DNA of 17,276 bases from Patescibacteria group bacterium. GTDB lineage: Bacteria > Patescibacteriota > Patescibacteriia > 2-12-FULL-60-25. The stretch spans positions 1-17,276 of the forward strand of contig JAGOUA010000011.1 of the NCBI GenBank assembly GCA_018061485.1. Direction: 5' to 3'. The first letter of the stretch is position 1. Every line of letters begins with the position of its first letter. A model generated the notes under the pieces. That model ran no database searches and was not told the origin of the DNA. It was given only the letters and a program-made list of their open reading frames with translations. The position numbers and the translations under genes are program-made. Below, in pieces: positions 1 through 7,100 of this stretch.

Positions 1-1
1 C

Positions 2-91
2 ACGGACACCGCCTCCCTCGAGGACATCCGGGCCTTCGCGGCCCAGTTCGGGGCTAAGGGCAAACTACCCTCTTCCCGACCGCGGCGGTAA
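2..91 (+). CDS. C-terminal end of a GC-rich unknown gene (5' cut by window)
   Basis: An open frame runs in from the left edge and stops at TAA 89-91, leaving 29 residues that end in a basic tail (SSRPRR). Third codon positions are almost all G or C, as in the other plus-strand genes of the window. A strong intrinsic terminator follows 14 bases after the stop, which supports a real gene end. The fragment is too short to assign a family or function. Confidence 0.55.
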   Translation, partial: TDTASLEDIRAFAAQFGAKGKLPSSRPRR

Positions 92-104
92 CCCCCTCCA
101 CTCC

Positions 105-157
105 CCCCGACACCCCACCCACGCCTCGCGTGCGGAAAGGGCGTCGGGGTCTTTTTG
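105..157 (+). terminator. Intrinsic terminator of the left-edge gene
   Basis: The arms 105-115 (CCCCGACACCC) and 139-149 (GGGCGTCGGGG) pair over 11 positions with one mismatch. The loop holds a smaller CACGC/GCGTG stem. TCTTTTTG follows directly. Its position just after the stop at 91 suits termination of that gene. Confidence 0.85.
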
Positions 158-204
158 TACAAAATGGTGCAAGATGGGGCAAAAATCCATTTGTAAACAT
201 CTTC

Positions 205-233
205 TTGACAAAAACACCCATCTTCGCTAGAAT
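205..233 (+). promoter_or_regulatory. Sigma-70 type promoter of the 590-residue gene
   Basis: A perfect -35 box TTGACA (205-210) is followed by exactly 17 bases and the -10 box TAGAAT (228-233). Transcription should start near 240, giving a leader of about 165 bases before the GTG start at 407. It shares the pattern CTTGACA ... GC-TAnAnT with the promoters at 2377 and 12027. Confidence 0.85.
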
Positions 234-239
234 GCGCCA

Positions 240-406
240 TCAACTCGTGCCTCTTATACGTAGCAGAACCCGCTGTGAGCGCCGTTCGATCAAGCTTGAA
301 AACACCCGTTTTCGACCTTGGTCGGACGAGCGACATGGGGTCGTTACGTCTGGGATTCAACGGTTGAACAACAAAAGAAAGGTGGGGGCCAACAACCCCC
401 AGCAAG
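240..406 (+). promoter_or_regulatory. Structured 5' leader of the 590-residue gene
   Basis: Between the predicted transcript start and the GTG at 407 there are several hairpins. A small one, CGCT/AGCG, lies at 271-281. A long stem spans 288-323, with GATCAAG pairing CTTGGTC and an inner GAAAAC/GTTTTC. Another spans 327-349, with AGCGAC pairing GTCGTT and an outer GACG/CGTC. G-U pairs appear on the plus strand, as expected for a plus-strand RNA. A purine-rich GGTGGGG lies about 20 bases before the start codon, rather far for a Shine-Dalgarno. No known riboswitch is recognised. It may simply protect or regulate the mRNA. Confidence 0.5.
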
Positions 407-2179
407 GTGAAGACCTTGGCAGAGAACAGCAAGTCGAGCGAGGCCACCCCCGTGGTGGACCTGACGGCCTTGGTGAGCACCCTCACCATGGCCGCCGCGA
501 TCGCGTGGCTCAAGGGATGGCTTCGCCGCCTCGAGGAGCTGCGCAGCGCCTGGGAAAAGTTCCCCGGCGGACGACTCCTCACCAGGGCGGACGCCAAGCT
601 CCTCCCCTCGCCCAAGCAGGTCGTTGACCTGTTCACGGCGGAGGGTCGGCTGGTCTTCAACTGCGCCAGCGCAGAGACCAGTCACGCGGGCGATCTGAAA
701 GCCGCTCTGCAGGGGATGGCGAAGGCCCTCACACAGGCCCACGCGCCCTCGCCCCTCCTTACTTACGGGGAGGCGCTGCGGCACGTGTTCCTGGTGCGCG
801 GAGGAGTGCTTGCGCGAGCGTTCGAAACGCTCCTGTGCGAGTATCTCATCGAGCGTACGCTGCGCCCCGCAGTGCGGGGCGCCCTCGAGGCGCTCGAAAG
901 GGCGGACCTCAAGCCCGACGGCGATACGCCGTCCCTTCAGGGGCTGTACCAGGTCGCCTATGCGGAACGATGGTTGCGGGACAACAGTCCCGAGATCATC
1001 GCCCATCGGCGCACCGTGCACGACTTCAACAGTCGACGCGCGAACCTGGTGACGAAGCTCTGGTTGGGGGGCGTCCTCACCAAGGATCGCCGGAACGCCA
1101 CTTCGTTGGGCGTCCCGGACACGTTCGTACCCGTGCTGGGCATGGGGCGAGCGCGTGAACGCGCCGAGCTTGAGGCGACCGTACGCCTCGCGAGCGAGAC
1201 GCTCACCCAGTGTGAGCAGAAGCTCCCCGAGCTGATCGCCGCCGTCAAGCAGGCGCGGAAGGCCGAGTGGCAAGACCGCCTCAAGGCGGCTCGCAGCTCG
1301 CTCACCGCGGTTGTGGCGAAGGAGATCGTGGACCACGTGTCCGCGTTCCTCGACGCGAACGACACGCCCTACCTCGGGATCCTCAAGGATCTGAGGATCG
1401 ATCTGGGCCACGCACTGATCCTGGTGCATGAGTACAACCAGCGGTCCCCGCACGCCAGCAACGTGCAGCGGATCCTGGAACGGATGGTCGGGGGCCAGAA
1501 GATGGAACCCCGTGAGATCCGCTACGCCCTGGTTGGACTTCAGTACTGCGCCGAAGAGGCTGTCACCAAGCTTCGGGACACCCAGAGCATCGGCGACGAC
1601 AGCGGCCTCTCGGCCCTCTTCGAGGAGTTGAGCGCGCCCGATGAGAGTGCGGCCGAGGCCCCCATCGAAGCGTGCGCCACCCCCGCGGTGAGCGCCCGTT
1701 CCCTTGGTGAAAGCGCCTTCCGCGCAATCATCAAGAGCCTCAACGCGGAATACGCGGGCGGCTACCCCAAGCTCCCGGAGGGTACAGGCGATCGCATCAC
1801 CGTCATCTCCCCCTCCCCCGATCAGCCCAACGCGCCGTGGATCCTCAAGGTCACCGGGGCGTTCGACCTGGGCGGGCAGACGGTTGCCGTCGGGGACTAC
1901 CCCTTCTACCTGAAGGCGATCCAGCCCAAGGAGAAGAAGTCCCGTCGCCACGACAAGAGCGAGGACACGGGCGGCAAGAAGACCGCTAACAAGGGCGCCG
2001 CCCAGTCTTCCAAGAGCAACGGCAAGCCCTCCAAGGCCGAGCGCAACGCGGCCCGCTATGGCGGCACGCTCGCCCAGCAGCTCGCTGCGGCCGTCGACCC
2101 TGCGGCCCTCCTGCCCGGCCCCGCCCCCCAGACGACGACCGGTGGCGGCACCGACACGGGCACCGAACTCCCCAACTGA
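407..2179 (+). CDS. Unknown 590-residue GC-rich protein
   Basis: This gene is not recognised. The GTG at 407 is the first start codon after an in-frame stop at 365-367, and the gene ends in TGA at 2177-2179. Residues 1 to about 400 look mostly alpha-helical, with many Leu, Ala, Glu and Arg heptad-like runs (for example around 250-300), and there is no signal peptide. A short hydrophobic stretch near 20-35 (LVSTLTMAAAIAWL) might be a weak membrane or packing helix. Residues about 430-505 look like a compact beta-containing domain. About 505-550 is a Lys/Arg/Ser-rich linker and the end is a Pro/Thr/Gly-rich tail, so the C terminus is probably disordered. Third codon positions are strongly GC, unlike rpoB and rpoC. 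It has its own promoter (205-233) and terminator (2313-2342), so it is a single-gene unit. Reality as a gene is well supported; function is unknown. Confidence 0.8.
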   Translation: MKTLAENSKSSEATPVVDLTALVSTLTMAAAIAWLKGWLRRLEELRSAWEKFPGGRLLTRADAKLLPSPKQVVDLFTAEGRLVFNCASAETSHAGDLKAALQGMAKALTQAHAPSPLLTYGEALRHVFLVRGGVLARAFETLLCEYLIERTLRPAVRGALEALERADLKPDGDTPSLQGLYQVAYAERWLRDNSPEIIAHRRTVHDFNSRRANLVTKLWLGGVLTKDRRNATSLGVPDTFVPVLGMGRARERAELEATVRLASETLTQCEQKLPELIAAVKQARKAEWQDRLKAARSSLTAVVAKEIVDHVSAFLDANDTPYLGILKDLRIDLGHALILVHEYNQRSPHASNVQRILERMVGGQKMEPREIRYALVGLQYCAEEAVTKLRDTQSIGDDSGLSALFEELSAPDESAAEAPIEACATPAVSARSLGESAFRAIIKSLNAEYAGGYPKLPEGTGDRITVISPSPDQPNAPWILKVTGAFDLGGQTVAVGDYPFYLKAIQPKEKKSRRHDKSEDTGGKKTANKGAAQSSKSNGKPSKAERNAARYGGTLAQQLAAAVDPAALLPGPAPQTTTGGGTDTGTELPN

Positions 2180-2181
2180 CA

Positions 2182-2303
2182 GACGTACCGCTCCGCTTCT
2201 TCCCGAAGCGTGGAGCGAGCGTCTCCCACCTGCGCCGACGAAGTTCTTTCGTCGGCCTTCCCCCACGTCTTATCACTCACACAGTGACGACCCGTGGGGG
2301 AAG
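2182..2303 (+). other. Three tandem hairpins in the 3' untranslated region
   Basis: Directly after the stop of the 590-residue gene three hairpins follow one another. The first spans 2182-2223 (GACG, CGCTCC and GCTTC pairing GAAGC, GGAGCG and CGTC with small mismatches). The second spans 2234-2256 (GCCGACGAA pairing TTCGTCGGC perfectly). The third spans 2257-2303 (CTTCCCCCACG pairing CGTGGGGGAAG perfectly, with an inner TCACT/AGTGA). None has a T tract; the terminator comes after them. They are probably RNA structure in the mRNA tail. Function is unknown. Confidence 0.6.
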
Positions 2304-2312
2304 TGATGGCAA

Positions 2313-2342
2313 AAAAACACCCTCTCATGGGTGTTTTTGCTT
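2313..2342. terminator. Bidirectional intrinsic terminator
   Basis: The stem AAAAACACCC (2313-2322) pairs GGGTGTTTTT (2329-2338) around a six-base loop, with A tracts on the left and T tracts on the right. It can therefore stop transcription from either side. It closes the unit of the 590-residue gene, 35 bases before the next promoter. Confidence 0.9.
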
Positions 2343-2376
2343 ATTGATATAATGACCGTATTTCGTGCGCTATAGC

Positions 2377-2405
2377 TTGACAATCGCGCGTATATACGCT
2401 ATAAT
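2377..2405 (+). promoter_or_regulatory. Consensus sigma-70 promoter of the 211-residue gene
   Basis: TTGACA (2377-2382), 17 bases, then TATAAT (2400-2405): both boxes match the consensus at every position. The start should be near 2412, leaving a leader of about 140 bases before ATG 2552. A consensus match of this quality suggests strong, unregulated initiation. Confidence 0.9.
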
Positions 2406-2411
2406 TTGAGA

Positions 2412-2551
2412 CTTTTTCTCTTCACAAGAGCTAAACACCTCCCGTTACTTGCTCACGCATGGGCGCGTAGCGGGAGAGGTTTCAAGGGATTTCAGTGCTG
2501 GATGCTCCAGAGGCTGACGTTCCTTCCCTACTCTTGATGGAGGGTTGAGAG
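2412..2551 (+). promoter_or_regulatory. Structured leader and ribosome binding site of the 211-residue gene
   Basis: A 12-bp stem with a two-base bulge spans 2437-2480 (ACCT-CCCG-TTAC pairing GTAG-CGGG-AGGT), and a small CTGGA/TCCAG hairpin follows near 2500. A good Shine-Dalgarno, GGAGGG at about 2539-2544, lies eight bases before the ATG at 2552. It is clearer than those of the minus-strand core genes. Confidence 0.55.
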
Positions 2552-3187
2552 ATGAACGCTGACGAGATCTATCTCGTTCGTGGGTCGGATCACCGCATTC
2601 ACCTGGTGCAGGGCCGTGCGGGCGGTCGGCGACACGTACTCTTCACGTGCGACATGAACCTCGCCACGATTCAGACGACCTACCGGGACACTCTCAAGGA
2701 ACCCAGAGACGTGCACCAGGACCCCTTCGTGCGGGCGCTCCAGGCGGTACAGCTTCCCGAGACGCAGCAGGAGGTCTACGACCTCCCCTACGAGATCGTC
2801 GGGGGGTACGTCACCCTCTGGTGCCTCACGGAGGAGCGCTTCCGCGAAGAGGAGGGACTCTTTACGCAACGCCCATCGCCGGCACGCCTGCGTGCCAAGT
2901 GGTGGTACGTGGTCGCGGTACGGGAGGACGACGCATACTCTGCTACCCTTACCCTGCAGGGACTGATGCGCGGTGGGTTGGCGCGCCTCCTCAACGAGGA
3001 TCCGATGGAATATGCTCGGGCTTGGAACACTGTCCCGGGCTACGCCGCTGGGCTGATCAAGCCTTCTCGCGTAGTTCCCCAATACGACCAACTCCGCTTT
3101 CGCCTTGAGGAGGAGCCTGAAGAGAAGCCTTTGCCGCTCAGCGTCATTCATGACGCGGCGCGTATGGCTCGTCATCGGGAGGAATAA
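2552..3187 (+). CDS. Unknown 211-residue GC-rich protein
   Basis: This gene is not recognised. The start is fixed by GGAGGG eight bases upstream of ATG 2552. The protein begins with short strand-like segments (EIYLVRGSDHRIHLVQG, then HVLFTC), continues with mixed alpha/beta sequence including a WWYVVAV strand near residue 115, and ends in an acidic stretch (LEEEPEEKP, about residues 189-197) and a charged helix. There is no signal peptide or membrane segment, so it should be cytoplasmic. Codon third positions are strongly GC, like the gene before it and unlike ruvC and rpoC. It has its own consensus promoter and a terminator-like hairpin at 3277-3330, and it faces ruvC tail to tail across a copy of the structured repeat. 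Confidence 0.8.
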   Translation: MNADEIYLVRGSDHRIHLVQGRAGGRRHVLFTCDMNLATIQTTYRDTLKEPRDVHQDPFVRALQAVQLPETQQEVYDLPYEIVGGYVTLWCLTEERFREEEGLFTQRPSPARLRAKWWYVVAVREDDAYSATLTLQGLMRGGLARLLNEDPMEYARAWNTVPGYAAGLIKPSRVVPQYDQLRFRLEEEPEEKPLPLSVIHDAARMARHREE

Positions 3188-3222
3188 CCCCCTCCCCCGC
3201 ATTACGGCGGATCCGTGATCTA

Positions 3223-3330
3223 GAGAAGGCCGTACGTCGCAGCGTCGCTCACAAGCGACCGCAGCGTCCCTTCTCGCCCCTATTGAACGCCTGACATCTT
3301 TTGTCGGGCATCTGAGGGGTCTCTATTCTC
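3223..3330 (+). terminator. Hairpin plus probable terminator after the 211-residue gene
   Basis: The first hairpin spans 3223-3275, with GAGAAGG pairing CCTTCTC and an inner GTCGCT/AGCGAC. The second spans 3277-3319: an outer CCCCT/AGGGG encloses GCCTGACA pairing TGTCGGGC with one G-U pair. The second is followed by TCTCTATTCTC, which is T-rich but interrupted, so termination strength is uncertain. A run of nine C (3332-3340) follows. Confidence 0.55.
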
Positions 3331-3345
3331 ACCCCCCCCCAAGTA

Positions 3346-3496
3346 AAGCTTCTTCAGATTGGATGACCTGTGATGAGCTGGAGGAAAAAAGAACCGGAAA
3401 CGTACATACTGGTACGTTGAGGATCTTTTTTGTGAAGCCACGTCGCTCGCGAGCGACGACGGTGAAGCTCGCGCAGGGCGCCAATCTGGAAAGCTT
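3346..3496 (+). repeat. Structured repeat element, copy 1
   Basis: Outer stem P1: 3346-3362 pairs 3481-3496 over 16 bp with one bulged C and one G-U pair. P1 is followed by ATGA and preceded on the 3' side by CG. P2: GAGCT (3375-3379) pairs AGCTC (3466-3470). Then comes the GGA internal loop. P3 is at 3383-3392 with 3424-3433. Next is the loop CCGGA/GAGGA, and P4 AACGTAC/GTACGTT carries a six-base loop. This copy has an extra hairpin, the 18-base palindrome at 3441-3458, between P3 and the 3' side of P2, flanked by a small direct repeat GTGAAGC. P1 overlaps the ruvC stop codon. G-U pairs favour plus-strand RNA. Confidence 0.8.
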
Positions 3497-3986
3497 ACCC
3501 ACGCATCGATGGATGCTTGATCGCATACGCCCCCACAATCCCAATCGCGAGCGCATCTGCCGCGTCATCAGGCTTGGGAATCTCGTCCAAGCGAAGCAGT
3601 TTTTGTATGGTTTGTTGAATCTGTTTTTTTTCAGCTCCTCCCCACCCCGCGATCCCCTGTTTAATTTGATTCGGCGTGAGTTCAACCACAGGAATACCCG
3701 CATCCGCGATCGCCAGCAGAATCACCCCACGCGCCATACTCACACGGATCGCGCTCGAGACATTCGTTTGAAAAAAGAGGTGCTCGATCGCCACAGCGTT
3801 CGGTTGAAAATGCGTGATGGCTTTTTGTACCGCGTCTCGCACTTGCTGTAAGCGCTTCACAAAGTCATCCGTTTTTTTGGTTTGCAAACAACCATGATAC
3901 ACCCATGACGGTGTCGACCCAACAACATCCACAATACCAAAACCCACTCGATCAAACCCAGGATCAATTCCCATGATACGCGACAT
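3495..3986 (-). CDS. ruvC: Holliday junction resolvase RuvC
   Basis: RuvC is the endonuclease that resolves Holliday junctions as a dimer together with RuvAB during recombination and repair. The 163-residue length is normal for the family. The four acidic catalytic residues are visible: Asp8 in GIDPG at the N terminus, Glu68 in AIEHLFF, and Asp141 and Asp144 in PDDAADALAIG. The family's IKQ...G.G.A.K.Q stretch (about 107-124) is also present. ATG 3986 begins the standard RuvC N terminus (MSRIMGIDPG). I see no Shine-Dalgarno before it. It lies downstream of rpoC on the same strand but is separated from it by a repeat copy (4047-4166). Its stop codon (3495-3497) falls inside the outer stem of copy 1. 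ruvA and ruvB are not in the window. Confidence 0.95.
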   Translation of the reverse strand: MSRIMGIDPGFDRVGFGIVDVVGSTPSWVYHGCLQTKKTDDFVKRLQQVRDAVQKAITHFQPNAVAIEHLFFQTNVSSAIRVSMARGVILLAIADAGIPVVELTPNQIKQGIAGWGGAEKKQIQQTIQKLLRLDEIPKPDDAADALAIGIVGAYAIKHPSMRG

Positions 3987-4046
3987 ACGTCTACAATAGC
4001 ACAGTCCCTTATAAAATAGGGATGCTAAGCTTGTTCAGGTACACAA

Positions 4047-4166
4047 ACACCCCTTATAAGGGATGAGAAGCGACGAGCTGGACCGAGAAAGAACCGGAGG
4101 CGCACTGATAGGTGCGGTGAGGATCTTTCTCGGGAAGCTCAAGCTTATCGCCGTTATAAGGGGTGT
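4047..4166 (+). repeat. Structured repeat element, copy 2
   Basis: Compact form of the element, 120 bases. P1: 4047-4062 pairs 4151-4166 over 15 of 16 positions, with one G-G mismatch. ATGA follows the 5' arm and CG precedes the 3' arm. P2: GAGCT pairs AGCTC. P3: CCGAGAAAGA (4083-4092) pairs TCTTTCTCGG (4124-4133) perfectly. The CCGGA/GAGGA loop is conserved. P4: CGCAC/GTGCG with loop TGATAG. It ends four bases before the rpoC stop codon (4171) and lies between rpoC and ruvC. On the minus strand the outer stem is followed by TTTGTGT, so it could also act as a weak terminator for rpoC. Confidence 0.85.
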
Positions 4167-4170
4167 CGTA

Positions 4171-7100
4171 TTATTTACTTGCCTGATCGTGCTCGTCCGC
4201 CAACTCCTGAAACTGGTTCCCAACGAACCCTGTTCCGGTTGGAGACAACCGACCAATGATCACGTTTTCTTTGAGACCTTCCAAACGGTCCATGCGGCCC
4301 GTAAGCGAAGCATCGATCAAGACACGTGCCGTTTCCATGAACGAAGCTGCGGACAAGAAGGATTCCGTCGAGAGCGCCACCTTGGTGATACCAAGGAACA
4401 GCTGCTGAATCGTTGGAAGCGTCTTGTCTTCGGCGGCCAAGCGAGCGAGCTCTTCATCAGAACGCGTCTTCGCAATGACCTGACCAGGCAAGAAGTCCGA
4501 ATCTCCAGCTTCACGAACGTACACACGCGAGAACATCTGACGAATCATGAGTTCCACGTGCTTACCGGACAACTTCTGACCCTGCGACAAGTACACGGCG
4601 AGCACTTCTTTCAAGATGTAGCGCATGACCGCTTCTTGTCCCTTCAAGCGGAACAAGTCGTGCAAGTCGAGCTGACCTTCGGTAAGGGCATCACCCGCCA
4701 CTACTTCTTGACCGTCTTTGACCACCAAACGGTAGCCAGAAGGAATCTCGTGCTCCGCCAAGGCTTGCGCCTCAAACGCGTAGATCAGTTCTTTCTTGCC
4801 AACCGCGACGGTGCCCTTGTGGCTAGCGACCACCTCTTCACCATTTGCCATCAAGATCAACAACTGACCTTCTTTCACCTTTTGCCCATCTTCAACCTTC
4901 ACGAGGTCTTTTTTGGTAAAGGTGTGCTTTTGCTGTTGCTTTGCAAGGTATGGGATGGTGACAATCTTCGAACCTGCTGTATCAACGATCTTTTCGCCCG
5001 TGGTAGATTGCAACACGCGCTTTTCTGCTTCGATCACCCGCACAGGGCCGGACACTTCTGCCACAATCGCCTTGTGTTTTGGTGAGCGTGCTTCAAAGAG
5101 CTCTTCCACACGAGGAAGACCCATCGTGATGTCGAATCCTGCCGTACCGCCCATGTGGAAGGTACGCATCGTGAGCTGTGTTCCCGGTTCACCGATGGAC
5201 TGCGCCGCTACGATACCCACCGCCGTTCCCAGTTTCACGAGCTTGTTAAAGGCGAGGTCATATCCGTAACACTTTTGACACAAGCCACGCTTCATCTTAC
5301 AGCTCATGAGCGAGCGAACCGCCACGTTGTCGATCGTACCCGCTTTCAAGATCGCGATCTGATCTTCGGCGATCATGGTGTCTTTTTTGACCAACACCTT
5401 CCCCGTTTCAAGGTCTTTGATGTCCTTGAGCGCGTAGCGACCGTAGATGCGCGAGAGCAAAGCCTCACCCACCTCTTCGGACTCTTTTTGCGTGATGATA
5501 ACGCCATCTGTATCGCCACAGTCTTCCGCTGCGATCACCACGTCTTGCGCCACGTCCACCAAACGGCGCGTCAGGTATCCAGCGTTTGCCGTCTTCAAGG
5601 CCGTGTCGGTCAACCCCTTACGCGTTCCGTGCGTCGAGATAAAGTACTCAAGCACATCGAACCCTTCGCGGTACGAAGACTTAATCGGCAGCTCGATAAT
5701 ATCACCCGACGGACTGGATTTGAGACCACACATACCCACTACCTGCACCAACTGACCCGCGCTTCCACGAGCACCCGAGTTGATCATGGCGTAGACGGAA
5801 CCTTCTTTGGTCAAGGCTTCGGTGGAAGCTCGCTGAATGCGGTCCTTCACATCCGACCACAACTGCACAATACGCGAGTGACGCTCTTTTTTGGTGAGCA
5901 ACCCTTCACGATACTGATCTTCGATCTCCGCAGCTTTTGCGTTTCCTTCTTCCAAAATTACCACCTTGTCTACGTAAGGAAGATCTCCCAAGCCGTAGCT
6001 AAAGCCCGACTTAGTGATCAGCGACAACCCGAGCTGCTTTACCTCATCAGCGAACTGCGCTGCACGATCGAATCCACGGTGGAGAATCGTCGTTTGCATG
6101 ATCGATGCCAACTGCTTTTTACCGATGACCTCGTTACGGAAGCCAATCTCTTTTGGAAGAATGCGGTTCAAGATCAAGCGACCCACGTTCGTTTCGATAA
6201 CTGGTTCATTTGGACGAACGCGTGTCTTGATACGATCACGAATGTCGAGGTTACCCGACTGGTACGCGTAGATCGCCAAGTCAGCAGATCCAAACGTCTT
6301 GACCACACCGTCCACCGGTTCACGCATGGACGTAATGTAGAAACATCCCCAAGCCATGTCTTTATCCGGCTGCACCACTGGATCACCCGTTGCTGGCTTG
6401 AGCAAGTTGCGCGTGGAAAGCATCAAGTTCTTCGCTTCCCAACGAGCTTCTTCTGTCAGCGGGATGTGCACGGCCATCTGGTCACCGTCGAAGTCGGCGT
6501 TAAACGCCGTACACACGAGTGGGTGAATCTGAATCGCTTTTCCTTCGATCAGCTTTGGCTGGAAGCCCTGAATACCCAAGCGGTGAAGCGTTGGAGCGCG
6601 GTTCAAGAGCACGACTGCGTCGGCCGCAATCTCTTCCAAGATGTCCCACACCTCTGCGTGGTCAGCTTCGATGTAGCGGTTTGCCGAGCGAATGTTATGC
6701 ACGAGTTCACGCTTAATGAGCTGCGCAATGATAAACGGCTTAAAGAGTTCAAGCGCCATCATCTTTGGCAATCCACACTGATGCAATTGCAAGTGAGGGC
6801 CCACCACAATCACCGAACGTCCTGAGTAGTCGATACGCTTTCCAAGCAAGTTTTGACGGAAGCGACCTTGCTTACCCTTCAAGAAGTCCGAGAGCGACTT
6901 GAGTTGACGCTTTTTCCCTGTTGCGGCAAGCACCGTCTTTGAGTGACGTGCGCCGTTATCAATCAACGAGTCTACCGCTTCTTGCAACATGCGTTTTTCG
7001 TTACGCACGATCACTTCTGGCGCGTTCAATTCCATCAAGCGCTTAAGGCGATTGTTGCGGTTGATCACGCGACGGTACAAATCGTTCAAGTCAGAGGTCG

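Noticed and set aside
344..2266. Long minus-strand open frame (640 codons) opposite the 590-residue gene
   Set aside because: It is Gly/Arg/Leu-rich with repetitive composition, as expected for the reverse of a GC-rich gene. The promoter, terminators and codon bias all support the plus-strand frame.
2528..3202. Minus-strand frame opposite the 211-residue gene
   Set aside because: It overlaps the whole plus-strand gene, which has a good Shine-Dalgarno and consensus promoter. The minus frame has neither.
3346..4166. Integron attC sites or cassette array
   Set aside because: The elements lie at gene ends and are palindromic, but they lack the RYYYAAC/GTTRRRY core sites, they border core genes, and no integrase is present.
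5155..6825. Long plus-strand frames across rpoC and rpoB
   Set aside because: They are antisense shadows of highly conserved polymerase genes and have no family features.
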